DNA of 64,000 nt from Aphanomyces cochlioides (lineage: Eukaryota; Oomycota; Saprolegniomycetes; Saprolegniales; Verrucalvaceae). The stretch is from positions 124,001 through 188,000 of the forward strand of contig JAHQRK010000011.1 in NCBI GenBank assembly GCA_019828595.1. The letters run 5' to 3'. Below the pieces are notes generated by a model. The model saw only the letters and a program-made list of their open reading frames with translations, did not search any database and was not told the origin of the DNA. The translations under genes were made by a program, and so were the position numbers. Numbering within the stretch: the stretch's first letter is position 1; the number at the start of each line of letters is the position of its first letter. Shown piece by piece: positions 11,227-22,516 of the stretch.

Positions 11227-11492
11227 GCAAGTTCAGGTTACATTGCATCCACACAGACAACTCGTGAATATCTTTGGCAGGATAAGGAACCAAACTTGAC
11301 GTTTGGTCAGACGTCGACCAAGCGATCCAATTATTTTTACAATAAATAGATTGACCTGTAAGCCTTCAACTACAATTTTGGTTGAAAAGACAAATCGTTT
11401 CTTCATGCTCACTTTGCTAAATATCTTTGTCAACTTGTAAAGACGTATTCCATGCTGCAGGGAGGTAAATTCAATATACAAAAAATTATCTT
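11227..11492. other. Spacer, nothing recognised
   Basis: AT-rich stretch between an HA N-terminal fragment and the end of the next HA copy. No domain or transposon end is visible. Confidence 0.4.
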
Positions 11493-12997
11493 ACTCTATT
11501 TGATCCAGCGAGGAGGATTTGACACTCCACTCAAAGCCTAACTTGTTCAACTCTTGCAAGAAGAAGCTTCTTCTTGTCCAAAAGCGCTTCTTGGTTGCTG
11601 CGGAGACAAATGGCCACTATTCCCAACTTGATGTTAGCGAGATCAACTGGCCAAGCTCGATCATCCTCAGGGACCACAAACTTGGTCGGAATTCGCAGAT
11701 TGCCGTAGATCTGCTTGTACGTTTTCAACGCTAATAAGTTTCGATTCCAATGGAGTTTATTCGCATTCCACACAAAGTCAAGTGCATCCAGCTCTTACCT
11801 CTGCTCCACAGTCAGTTTGGTTTGGCGACGACGAATATTCGAAACTTTTATACCCAATTTCATGGTCCACAAATCGTCTGGCCACAGACGATCTTCTTGT
11901 GAAATTTCAAAGTCTTGAGGCACTTCGACATGACCATAGATATTCTTGAAGATCTCAAGAGCTTTCATTGTAAGACTCCACTGGTGCTGTTTGGCTCTCC
12001 ATACAAATCCAAGTTCATCTAATTTAACCACAATCGAAGCATCCAGCAAGCCCATCCGATATGCTCTTCTGAACTCTGACACAAACACATTGCATCCATG
12101 AAGATGCTTTGGCCACTCAGATGACGACGGGACTTCAAATGTGCGGGTCAAAGTTGTGAATTTTGTATGGCCTTGAAGTTTATGTTGGGCTCGAACAATT
12201 TCAAGAATTTCGTGTTGTTTGGCAATCGAAATGCTGGGTGGTCGTCCTGGTCCAGTTCCTTTGTCTTTCACTTTCCATACAAATCCCATGGCACTCAAAG
12301 CATCATGAATCTCAGGAGGAAGAGAGTCTTTCTTCTTTCGACAAGTAGAAACAAAAAATCCCAATTTCATATTCCAAGTGTCTTTTGGCCATGCTGGATC
12401 TTGCTCTGGTACAACAAATGAGTACTTCACCAGTAAATCTTCATGGATGGCTTTGTACTTCTCAAGCGCAAGTAGATTTTTCTCCCAATGAGCTTGAATG
12501 GCATCCCAAACAAATCCCATCGAATCCAATATCTCTCGTCTTGATGGATCCATTGTTTCTTCTTCTTGTCTGATGTTGCGGACTGCAGATCCCAATTTCT
12601 TGCCCCAGAGTTTCTCTGGCCATTCAGCATCTCCCATTTCCACTTTGTAATAGCGGGGTACATTGAGATTGCCATGAATCGACTTGTAAATGCGTAATGC
12701 TTCGATGTTTTCTTGCCATTGTTGATTCGACCTTTGTTCATATCCATCCCATGAAAAGCCAATCTCATCCAGTTGAGCAACAATACCCGCATCCAGTCGT
12801 CCACCTCGCTTCGCTCTTCGAATACGATCTAAATAGAAAGTCTTGCCGTGGAGCTCATTCGGAAATGGTTCTATCTCTGGGACTCTGAACAAGGCTGGTG
12901 TGAGATGTGTTCTCTCTGGTCTTCCCTGCATTTCATATACGCATTGGGCCACTCGTAGGATATCTTTCTGTACTTGGAGACAAATGCGAGCCAGCAT
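11493..12997 (-). pseudogene. HA-repeat gene with premature stop
   Basis: ATG at 12997 (MLARICLQVQKDILRVAQ). The frame is open for 400 codons and covers the first half (unit A, HA, HA), linker KVKDKGTGPGRPP, second unit A and the third HA repeat. It ends at a TAA near 11793, where relatives have CAA (EQRQELDAL became EQR-stop-ELDAL). The fourth HA repeat follows in the same frame to about 11570, where an insertion shifts it. The mutated site reads AGGTAAGAG, which mimics a splice donor. The 5' 480 bp is nearly identical to 28110-28584 (R2); the rest is diverged. Confidence 0.8.
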
Positions 12998-13757
12998 GAC
13001 AACAATTGTCTTGAACCAATCACCATCTCACTTGGTCTTGTTAGGTGCGACATAGTGTTTCCATCCTCTGGAGGCGAATTTGCAACATAGACAGCTTGGC
13101 GGGCGAGTGAGCTTGCCCTCTATAATAGCAGTTGATGAGGGAATGCAAGAGCGCGACAGTTTTGAATCACATCCGTCGCGCTCATCGTTTGGAATCATCA
13201 TTCTTTCGAACATTGAAGAGCATGGCATGAATTGCACTCGCTACGATGACGCAAAGTACATGATCACACTGATAAGATGCTGACATGCCGACAGGAGTTC
13301 TTGGATGTCAGTGGCCACTGGTGTGCAGTCTTACAGACATGAAAGCCTCACTTCGATGAAGGGATTACGATGACCGTCTTCCCGACCGCTGAGATTCGAT
13401 GTTCGACCAAGGATACCCTTCCATCGGTGGAGACACAAAGCAAGGATAGCGAGCCGGGCGATCCAAGTTCGCCCAAGTCATGCTAGCATGGATTCCTGCA
13501 ATGGACATTTCAAATATGTGAAGTATTTGAATCGACATTTTGTCGAACTTGCGTTTTGGTCGAAGGGACACGATCCTTCCCAAGCTTGATGGACGACAGC
13601 AGCGTCGAGTCCATTGATGCGAAAGAAGAGGAAGAGGTTCAAGAAGAGGAAGTCCACGACGAGCCTGCCGATGAGAAGGACGAGCGGTCGCCGATGGAAC
13701 GCGCTGTCCACAGTCTGAACCAACTCTGTGCATCTTTTGAGGACATATGCAACAGTT
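12523..13757. repeat. Inverted repeat arm L2 (1.2 kb)
   Basis: Reverse complement of 27349-28584 (R2); positions sum to 41106-41107, with one single-base indel near 13095. It covers the 5' third of an HA gene, the divergent spacer and the 5' end of the WW gene. Both edges fall inside genes; beyond them the flanking HA sequence is only distantly similar. Confidence 0.9.
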
Positions 13758-13944
13758 AGGAAGGAGAGTTTGCATTGTACCAAGCATCTTGCGTCGGGCA
13801 CATTGAAGTTGTTCGGTCGCTGCTTCACGCTGGGGCCGATGTACATTTGACGACCGAGGTAGAAATCCCTTTCAATGCAAGTGACACAATACCCAACAGG
13901 AAGGAATCACTGCGGCAGCACTCCTTTCCTCTTCTCGTCCTTGA
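13589..13944 (+). pseudogene. WW-gene 5' end fused to an ankyrin-gene fragment
   Basis: From ATG 13589 the first 56 codons match the full WW/ARM gene (MDDSSVESIDAKEE). At 13757 the match stops at a TAG and the sequence becomes a classical ankyrin repeat (ALYQASCVGHIEVVRSLL, then HAGADV). This repeat runs to a GT at 13859 and, after a 41 nt intron ending CAG at 13899, continues as EGITAAALL to a stop at 13942. This ankyrin type differs from the 352 aa protein. It is a breakpoint chimera, probably non-functional. Confidence 0.7.
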
Positions 13945-14718
13945 TTTGGTGTCGACGAGTATTTTAAAAGTATTTTAAAATAGTATTGTATTCGTGTTGG
14001 TTGGAGGAAAAGTTGCAAATTGAGATACCTCCAGTGCGCTCCTCGTTGTCATTGTGAAACAACGACAACGGTGCCAGCGTGCCTTGCGCCCATAAGTAAT
14101 ACCTCCGACTACGTTTACCTTGTTTACCCTGCTTTCTATGTCTACTTATTGCCCCGCTGCTCATCTCCCATGAAAAATGACAGCATGGTTCACTCTCGCC
14201 ACTATTATTCAAGCCCCCCCAAGAACTTGCGATCATACGGACAAATAAAGAGTGAATGGCGCGCTGTCAAAGCTAACTTGCCTCCTGTTTGAACCTCGAA
14301 CGTCACCGAGCTCTACAAAACCACAATCACGATGACCAGCCAAATGTTGTCGTGATCAAACTTGATGCCACATCAATTGAACCTTCAATCGAGACAAAGT
14401 TGAGACCTCCAGCCAGTTGACGAGTCATCCAAATGGTTTGGTAAACAGCGAGCGGAACGAGGATAGAGTGACAACCAATTGTTCATCCAATAACGTCAGT
14501 GGTCATGGCAAAAGGATGGAGGAAGCGCCTCGGCCATCAATGACACACGGAAGATTCCTTCAAGTTGGACAAACATATGTAAGAGATTTGATTGGTCAAA
14601 ATTATTTGATAGAATGAAAAATGATTGGATAAAATCACAATAAGTTTCAACGACCTCCGACATGCAAAGGCTCGCAAGGCAACGAATCATTTCACATCTG
14701 CCGCCATCGAGTGTGATC
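13945..14718. other. Intergenic
   Basis: No gene recognised. It must contain the promoter of the ribose-5-phosphate isomerase gene; I cannot point to a specific element. Confidence 0.4.
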
Positions 14719-15569
14719 ATGGACGCCGTTGAAAGCGCAAAGAGACTGGTGCGTCGATCATTCATAGCTGGTTTCATTGATGGTGGGTCTGTGTAGGCCG
14801 CCCGCGCCGCTGTGGATGAGTTTGTCAAGGACGGAGACGTTGTTGGCATTGGCAGTGGTGCGTGATCCTTCAGCTCCACATCCATATCAGAGGATGCTTT
14901 CTTGTAGGCTCGACGGTCGTTTATGCTGCGGAACGCTTGGGAGAACGCGTTGCGAACGAAGGACTTCGTATCTCGAGCATTCCATCGTCGTTTCAAGCAT
15001 CTCAACTCATTGCCAAGTACAAGCTCAACCTGACCAACTTTGACACGCATCCTGTGATTGATATTGCGATTGACGGCGCAGACGAAGTGGATCCAGCCCT
15101 GAATTGCATCAAGGGCGGTGGAGGCTGCCATCTCCAGGAGAAAATCGTGATTTTCAACGCCAAGAAGTTTGTCATTGTCGCGGATTACCGAAAGGAATCG
15201 ACCCATCTCGGTCAACAATGGACGCAAGGCATCCCGATTGAAGTTGTTCCACTTGCGTACGTTCCAATCATGCACAAGCTAAAGGAGCTCAACGGCACAC
15301 CCGTTCTTCGCATGGCCAAAGCCAAAGCTGGACCTGTTGTCACTGACAACGGTAACCTCATTCTCGACACTCATGTAAACTTCCATCGGTTGCTCTCATT
15401 CTCACAATCGACGTAGTTTGGGCTCGTGCACGACCCTGAGAGCCTCGAGAAGCAGCTCAAGATGTTGCCTGGCGTTGTGGAAGTGGGTCTTTTTGTGCGA
15501 TTAGCAAGCAAAGCTTTCTTCGGCCAAGCTGACGGCACCGTCAAAGAAGTTCTACCCCAGCTCCATTAA
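14719..15569 (+). CDS. rpiA: Ribose-5-phosphate isomerase A (236 aa)
   Basis: Interconverts ribose-5-phosphate and ribulose-5-phosphate in the non-oxidative pentose phosphate pathway, presumably in the cytosol. Exons 14719-14748, 14797-14857, 14908-15374 and 15417-15569; the three GT-AG introns are 42-50 nt and restore one frame of normal family length. The phosphate loop spans the second intron (VVGIGSG then [11 protein letters not shown]). The active-site block [19 protein letters not shown] carries the family's two Asp, followed by Lys and the QEKIV Glu. A C-terminal phosphate contact region [17 protein letters not shown] is present. All key residues are in place. The first exon is only 10 codons. 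Neighbours are unrelated in function. Confidence 0.95.
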
Positions 15570-15725
15570 TCCATCCAATATGCATCCCTTTCATTTGAAC
15601 TCTATTCCTGATTGGGGGTGTGGGGGTTAGTGTTGTAATAGTACTATTGCAATAGTATTGCAAAAGGGTATTGTAATTGATGAATTATCTATTTTCTCCT
15701 CATTTGTCAAATTTCCAGGTCAAGT

Positions 15726-17358
15726 TCACATCTCTTCAACATCGGTGGAATCCATGTCATCCAAAAGTGGCGCCAAATTGTCTCGTAGGTCGACTTGCGG
15801 AGCATTTCCAGGCAGCTTGAAAGCAACGAGCATGGAGATGAAGTACAAGACGAGTGAGAGGATGAACGGAACGCTTTCGCTCGCCTTGTCCGTTGTTCTG
15901 GCGTTGTAGAGAGCTGAGAAAACGAGGGGACCGAGTGCTGACGACAAAGCTCGCACGCCGTACACTGCTCCTTGCACACGACCTTGTTCCTACAATATTT
16001 TTATAAACGTCAAACTGGAGGAAAGATTGCACTCGCTCGGACACATGAGTAGACTTGAGAGATGAAATCGCGGCAAATCCAATATCACCAAAACCTGAAC
16101 AAAAAGCGACGAGAAAGATAACAAACTTTGATGGCGCAAAGACAAGGACCAAGTAGAGAGCACTCATGATAGCGTATAGAGCCATGGAGATTGCCACGAC
16201 AAACTTTTCACGCACACAAGATAACAGAGGTTGAAGAATCACACCTTGAGATACCATCGAAGCGACACCAACAACGAGAAGAAAGGACGCAAAGTCATCC
16301 TTGCTGAAACTCAGATACGACTACATAGATTAGACCACAACGAGGAAGTCGGCGTACGTTGAAGAAATAAGGACGATAGTTCATGAGACCAGCACTGACA
16401 AAAGTCGATAGGGCAATCACGACACTCAGTCGGCGAAACAAGCTCGACTTCAGAAGAATGGTCAACGCGCGGAAAGGATTGATGCCAGTGTATGACGGTG
16501 CGCGGCATGTGATCGCTAGCGTTTCCTTGTAAACAAAGACGCACCAAACGACACGGAGAATGTAAAATATGCTCGAGATGACGAGAATTTTGTACTGGTG
16601 ATGGATTAGGAATGGAAACAGCAAGAAACCAACGTACCGTCGTCAAGTACTGGGTGAGCGCAATCGCCACGGAGAAGAAGACAGATTGGATGGCAAAAAT
16701 TCCTCCAAACGCAGTCGTTCTGTTTTCTGGCGCAGTGACATCGGCAATAGATGCAGCAACGACCGATCCCGTCCTGGAAGACAATGCATGAGGTAGACGA
16801 AACATGGATAGCACGTACAAGAATGAATTGTAGACGAACTTGACAATGAAGTAGACGCGAATGTCGTGATGGTATATGCTGAAAAGCATGATTGTGAAGG
16901 GATAGATGACATGAAGCACTTGAGCGGCCACAAGAAAAGCCTAGGCGAGGGTGTGGTCAGACGCGATGAATCCACTCGAGAGGAACCTTGCGGCCGTAAA
17001 TGTCAGATCCCTGGCCCACCAGCGGTGTTATGATGAAGCTCACAAGTGAGCCAAGGGAAGATGTTGCGCTCGACCACAAGTTTGCCTGTTGGGATCCTTG
17101 TATACACGCCGTTGCATTGCTAAACTTGACGCAGTCGATCGGCTCGCCATGATTGTATTCTTGTGCAAAATACTACATGTCACCACCACGATGAGAACGA
17201 GACCGAGAAAACAAGAGCGATACCTCAGTCGTCGTGATAGGAAGCACAGGGACAAGAAGGCCATACGAGAGAGATTCAAGCACGGCGAGGAAGACGATTG
17301 GAAAGATCGCCAGGAGCACGGTGTGGACCGGCGCAAGGTGGACTGCGGCTGTCTTCAT
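15726..17358 (-). CDS. MFS transporter, MFSD14/HIAT1-like (470 aa)
   Basis: Six exons: 17358-17224, 17172-16987, 16940-16638, 16594-16358, 16320-16033 and 15989-15726, giving an unbroken 470-residue frame. Hydrophobic helices run along the whole length, as in a 12-helix transporter. Helix 1 contains LSYGLLVPVLP. The loop motif GQGSDIYGRK is the MFS motif A. The central loop has IADVTAPENRTTAFG, typical of tetracycline-resistance-like and MFSD14 proteins. Late in the protein QGRVQGAVYGVRALSSALGP matches the MFSD14 signature. Substrate unknown; animal MFSD14 proteins sit in endomembranes. The C-terminal tail is acidic. It converges with rpiA, leaving only 156 bp between stop codons. Confidence 0.9.
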
Positions 17359-17896
17359 CGGAGATCGATCTTTCTTTCCAAGGAAGAATTATAGCAAATA
17401 GAAAGTGAGCATGGATCACTTTCAACTTTGTCGTCACCCATGACGAACTTCAGCTGCAGCTTCGACTTCAATTCCGATTGACTTGCCCGACCCGTGACGT
17501 TTTCGCCGTAGAGACAATGGCAAGTACTGGAGACTGTCGGCCATGAAGTGGTCTCCGGGCTGAAGAAGCACGAGGTTTTACAACGTGGTCAAGAAGTCAA
17601 CATTCCAGCATCGCCTGTTCGGCACGGATTTCGACGGCACGAGTTGGAAGCGCTCCTCTTGCTCTGTTGCTGACCTCTAAATTCATAGATATGGCGAAAA
17701 GATTGAGCGATCAGGCCCAAATCGGGAGCTGAGGACGTCAGTGCAACCGAGAGAACTCCCGAATGTCCCAACATGAACACTTATTCTTCGTGCTTCACCT
17801 AGCGATACTGCTCATTGACGTTGATGCCGAGGTAAGAGCTCCTTTCGAGCCATGAGGAAAATTGACAATTAGTTTAGGCATTGTGGAATTACTTTG
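17359..17896. other. Intergenic
   Basis: One short coding-like stretch on the + strand (about 17520-17675, containing GLKKHEVLQRGQEVN) has no start, domain or neighbouring exon that I can support. Otherwise nothing recognised. Confidence 0.4.
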
Positions 17897-19438
17897 TTAC
17901 TTTCTACCCCACCACTCGAATCCCAAGCTGTCGAGCTGGGATTTCCATTCCCCTGCCGTGACGGACCGTCTGGCGCGAATGGTGTTTGTGATCGCGCCAA
18001 GTTTCATGTCGGCGAGTTCTGCGGGCCACAATGGATCGTCTCTCGGAACAACAAAAGTCTGCGGGACGTACAGCGTGCCATATAGCCGCTTATAGGTCTT
18101 GAGCCCCAACAATACGCGCGATCGATGGAGTTGATTTGCATTCCACACAAATTGGATTGCGTCCAATTCTTTCTTTCTCTCCGGTGGCACTTTGGCTTTG
18201 TCGCGACGAATATTGCCGACTTTGATGCCTAATTTGAATGCCCAGAGGTGCGCTGGCCACTGCGCGTCGTCTTCTGGCACTTGAAAATCCGTCGGCACGA
18301 TCACATGGCCATGCAAAGTCTTGTAAATGTTCAACGCTTCCATGAAGAGCTCCCACTGATGCTTCGGGACATCCCATACAAATCCAATCGCGTCCAATGC
18401 TTCCACAATGGACGGATCCAAGAGGCCGGCGCGATGCGCACGTCGAAACGCGGAAATGTGAAAGATTTCTCCATGTAGGTGACTTGGCCACTCTGGCGTC
18501 GATGGCACTTCAATGCGCCGCAGAAACGTTGTGAATTTGGAATGGCCTTGGATCTTGTACGCGTGTTGCGCGATTTCAAGGATTTTGTTCTGCTTGGCGA
18601 TCGAAATCTTGGGTGGTGCACTCATGCCCGTGCCCTTGTCTCGAATTTTCCACCTGAAGTCCATCGCGTCGAGTGCATCATGGAAATCCCGCGGCAGCAC
18701 ATCCTTGTCGCGCCGAAAGCTATGCACGAGCTCTCCCAATTTCATGTTTTCTGTCTCGACAGGCCAGTTGGAGTCATCGCTTGGGACGACAAAACGGACG
18801 TGGACGTTCAAGTCGCCGTAGAGTTCTTTGTACGTCTTGAGAGCCAAGAGATTTCTGTCCCACTTGGCCTGACGCCCATCCCAGATGAAGCCCAGGGCGT
18901 CGAGCACTGCTTTCCTTTCTGGGGCCGGCTCGGAATTGCGCAAGCGGCCGATGATGTTGCCGAGTTTCTTGCCCCAGAACTTGGCCGGCCACGCCGGATC
19001 GCCAGCTTTGACAACGAAGTGAAAGTTCACCATGAGATTGCCATGGATCGACTTGTAAATGCGCATCGCTTCGAGGTTGTCCTGCCACGCGAGCCACGAG
19101 ATGTATTCTCTGCCATCCCATGTAAATCCAATCGAGTCAAACTCGGCGACGACGTGAGGATCCAAGAGCCCGTTCCGTTTCGCCTGCCGGAGCAAGGACA
19201 AGTCAAAGCTGCGTCCGTGTAGCTCCTTGGGAAACGCTGAGGTCGCGGGAACTTGATAATCCTTGGGCGTCAAGTTTGTTCTCTCCGGTCGGCCTTCCAA
19301 CTCGTGGACGCATTGAGCCACTCGGAGGATCTCTCTCTGTCGGTGCAATGGAAAGCTCCTCGCTATGCTTTGCTTGGTCGTGAATGCGCACGACGGCCAC
19401 GTCCGCAACGCCAAGACCCGCCGAGTTGCCGTCAGCAT
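17897..19438 (-). CDS. HA-repeat protein, single-copy GC-richer member (513 aa)
   Basis: Single exon from ATG 19438. Residues 1-33 (MLTATRRVLALRTWPSCAFT) are Arg-rich and free of acid, typical of a mitochondrial presequence (inference). The mature part has two equal halves. Each starts with a unit A (QREILRVAQCVHELEGRPER; KQNKILEIAQHAYKIQGHS) and carries two helicase-associated repeats of about 73 residues (pattern W..L.AL..YK..HG.L, V......WP, KLG, LD.LGF.W). A linker IRDKGTGMSAPP joins the halves. HA repeats (PF03457) are three-helix units thought to bind nucleic acid, but no helicase core is attached. Compared with the other copies it is visibly GC-richer and more diverged, and it lies outside all repeat arms. 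Confidence 0.88.
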   Translation of the reverse strand: MLTATRRVLALRTWPSCAFTTKQSIARSFPLHRQREILRVAQCVHELEGRPERTNLTPKDYQVPATSAFPKELHGRSFDLSLLRQAKRNGLLDPHVVAEFDSIGFTWDGREYISWLAWQDNLEAMRIYKSIHGNLMVNFHFVVKAGDPAWPAKFWGKKLGNIIGRLRNSEPAPERKAVLDALGFIWDGRQAKWDRNLLALKTYKELYGDLNVHVRFVVPSDDSNWPVETENMKLGELVHSFRRDKDVLPRDFHDALDAMDFRWKIRDKGTGMSAPPKISIAKQNKILEIAQHAYKIQGHSKFTTFLRRIEVPSTPEWPSHLHGEIFHISAFRRAHRAGLLDPSIVEALDAIGFVWDVPKHQWELFMEALNIYKTLHGHVIVPTDFQVPEDDAQWPAHLWAFKLGIKVGNIRRDKAKVPPERKKELDAIQFVWNANQLHRSRVLLGLKTYKRLYGTLYVPQTFVVPRDDPLWPAELADMKLGAITNTIRARRSVTAGEWKSQLDSLGFEWWGRK

Positions 19439-20586
19439 ATCGTTCCAAGTGTGGCCAATCAGTTGATGACGCTCTGATTGGTCCAGCAGTTGGATCGAAA
19501 AGTCAAATGGAAATCATCCACGGACACATTGCATGCTCTCTGCCTTCAAGTCGCCGCGGAAACTTCATGAACTACATCGAGATGGATCACCGACGTGAAT
19601 CGTCGACGGCGCTTTCCCAGCCGACTTTGCGCGTTCTGGACTGCAAACGTACGTTACGAAGATCTTATCAATTGACGATCCTGAACTCGTAGATGCGATT
19701 ACAACATGCAGCACGCGCGGCGGCGCTGTGCCCGCCGAGAAGTGTCCGCCGCACCGCCTCGGCACTATCGGTCGGCGGTGTTGCATGCCAATAGACGTTG
19801 ACTTTTCAATCCAAGTGCGACCGGAGATAGCCAGTCATCAAGATCGCCTTTTTCCCACTTGGCGCATTGCGTATTGACGAAGACTACACTTAACATGTTT
19901 AGCCTGTCGGAAGTTATCCTCTCTGTGGAGTAAAGACTGAAGATATTCATGGAGAGATCGCGTTTTTCAGCATAAGATTGCAAAGTCGAGAGGCGAGAGA
20001 TCTCCGCCCAAAGCCTGTCTGGTGCTATTAGTCGTCTGTGCACTTTTATCTCATGGTGGACTCACTTCGCGCCAGTGAGATCGTGGCCAGCCAATCTCAA
20101 AGTCCTTGGCGAATATGGAGCAATTTATCTCATGGTGTCGATACGTTTGCTTGTTTCTCCAAGAACGCCATTGCACTCACTTCAGAGTTTGACAATGGCA
20201 GAGATGACTCGAATCTTCGCCGCGGCCACAGTCCATTCAACTCATCAAGTGTAGCTCACTCGAATCGCGTTTGACAGGCTGAAGACATGAACTCGCCATG
20301 AGCGATGAAGGTTGGCAAAAGTCATGTGCGTTGACGAAGAAATCTCTCAAGGCAGAAAAGAGGAGATGGACATCCTCGACACCTTGTTGCCCATGTTGAT
20401 GTGGCGTTTTCTCCTTCGCATGACAACGTCAGTGGGTCATATGTCGACTTGCTCCATGAACTTAGCGAGATTTCTCGGCGAAAAATCGCATCAATCTCAT
20501 CCGATCTTTCTTCCGGCCATATCTCGTCATAGAGAATTTCGATGGCCAGGACAAGATAGCAATGTGCATTTTGTCCAGACCCAACC
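19439..20586. other. Intergenic
   Basis: No gene I can support. A short coding-like stretch on the + strand near 20362-20535 (VAFSPSHDNVSGSYVDLLHE) ends in a stop and lacks recognisable partners. Confidence 0.4.
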
Positions 20587-22490
20587 ATGTCGCTCGGGTG
20601 CATTGTCAACTACTGGAAAGTCGTCGTGCCGTCCAAGACAGTCGCAGAACTCGATGCGGACGAATGGTTGTTGTCGTTTTCAGTCGATCGGTCAACGTTT
20701 ATCTCGTTCAAAGTGATCCATTTCAATCGGTGGTGGCTCCTCGTTTTCGCCTTCCTCGCCAATTTGACAGCAGGATCAGTCTTAGCCTTCACAGCGTTGT
20801 ACGACGCGCTCGACGTCTATTTCTATGGCAGTCCAACGAAATCTTCCGTCACAGTTATGCTCCAAGCGTACATTTGGATGGGCATCAGCGCGGCGTTCTC
20901 TGGGCCATATATTGAACGACAAGGTCCAAGAATGGGCATGACCATCGGTACCGTTCTCACTACGATCGGCTTCGTGCTCTCCCAGTTGGCTGTCGGAGCT
21001 CAAAGTCCCATCTTCCTCAACGTTGGGTAATCTTACACCTTCCTTGACATCGTTTCATCGCTTCTATGTCGTAGGTATGGCGCTTTCTGCGGCTCTGGCT
21101 TTGGTTATGTCTTGATCGCGACCATGTCGACCGTTCAAAAATGGTTTCCAGACTTGCGAGGCGTCGTCAGCGGTCTCATCATGTTTGCCTTTGGAATCGG
21201 CAACGCTCTCTTCACTGTCATCTACACCAAAGGCTTAAATCGAGCTGGAGCGTACGCCCCTGTCACAGACGTCACCAATGTGCCAAAAGTCTTTTGGACG
21301 ACCGGTAAATTAGCTTGAGCAGCCAGCAAACCTTGTTGACTTCACGTAGGCGTTGCTATTGTGATCATCTTGGCGCTCACGACTCTGGTCATTCGAACGC
21401 CTCCCGTAACATTTACAGCCAACGGCCATGACATGCATGGGATTCCAGTGTCGAAAGCTCCAGATCCGCAAGTCGTCAACGACGAATACCTCAAAGTTGG
21501 TCTGCAAATCTGACCAAACTTCACGTCTCATACATTTCTCGCAGGCATGACATTTGTCAACTATTCCGTCGTGCAAAGCGAGCTGGAAGGCACGGATCGA
21601 AGTTATTTCCAGCACGTCAAGGCGCTTTCGCTTCTTCAGTGCATCGCGTCGACCGATTTCTTGTGTCGTTACATTGCATTTGCAGTCAATATCATCCCAG
21701 CGCTCATGTTTTCCACCGAGTTGAGAGATATTTCCATCGGAGTCTTTGGCGAATCTGTCGAGGTCACAAACGCTGTGCTCACGCAAGGCTTAAGTAAGTC
21801 CACGCTATCGTTTCCCTGCTAATATTTTTTTATTTCCAGTTTCCAATTCCCTTGGCCGTCTCTGTGTGCCGCTCATCTCCGACTTGATGATTCGCATTTT
21901 CTACACCAACCCGGCGTTTTCTCGCAAGGCAGTGTTTGCAGCGCTCTTGACGTACCAACTTCTCTTTTTAGCAGCCGTTCCCAAAGCCTCCATGACATTT
22001 GGAACGTTTCGATGGCTTGGATTGTCCTTTGTCCTCTGGAGGTGGCCTCGCCCTCATCCAGTGCTTCATCACCGACTTATTTGGCGTCTATCACGCTGGA
22101 ACCATGTACGGCCTCATTATGACGTGCTGGTCTTTGCGAGCAGTCGTTGTCGGGTATGCTTTCACGTCGTTCAAAATAACACACTATTCGTTCACGAACC
22201 AGCTCCAATGGATGCTGGCTTTGATCATTGTTGGCTGGGTCGCTATGTTGTTTGTGCGCACGAATTCGATGGATCGATTCTTCTATGGCTACCAGTACAG
22301 TCTTTGCGGCAAAGTTATCTTTCAATGGGCATTTCTTCGAGTCCCGAGCGACACATATGACGTGGAAGAGGAAAGCGTGACGATCTTAGCACCGCCAAAT
22401 GCCACAGCAAGCGCCTTGTCCGAGGACGGATTTATTCTATGGCAGTCCGACTCTGCAAAGTCACTCGCTCCTTTGAACCTTGCAACTTAG
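20587..22490 (+). CDS. MFS transporter, oxalate/formate antiporter-like, one frameshift
   Basis: Exons 20587-21026, 21075-21304, 21350-21499, 21545-21793 and 21840-22490. The frame is continuous except for one extra base near 22033: upstream runs FRWLGLSFV, downstream SGGGLALIQCF. Removing one C would give about 572 residues. Twelve hydrophobic segments are seen. GSGFGYVLIATMSTVQKWFP followed by DLRGVVSGL is the loop typical of the OFA branch of the major facilitator superfamily (monocarboxylate/oxalate/formate-type). The C-terminus is cytosolic and polar. Substrate cannot be told. The frameshift may be real inactivation or a base error, as the rest shows no decay. Confidence 0.85.
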
Positions 22491-22516
22491 CACATCGTTT
22501 AAAGCATCAATACACA

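Noticed and set aside
18479..19222. 247-codon open frame opposite the HA gene
   Set aside because: Antisense shadow of repeat-rich, GC-richer coding sequence.
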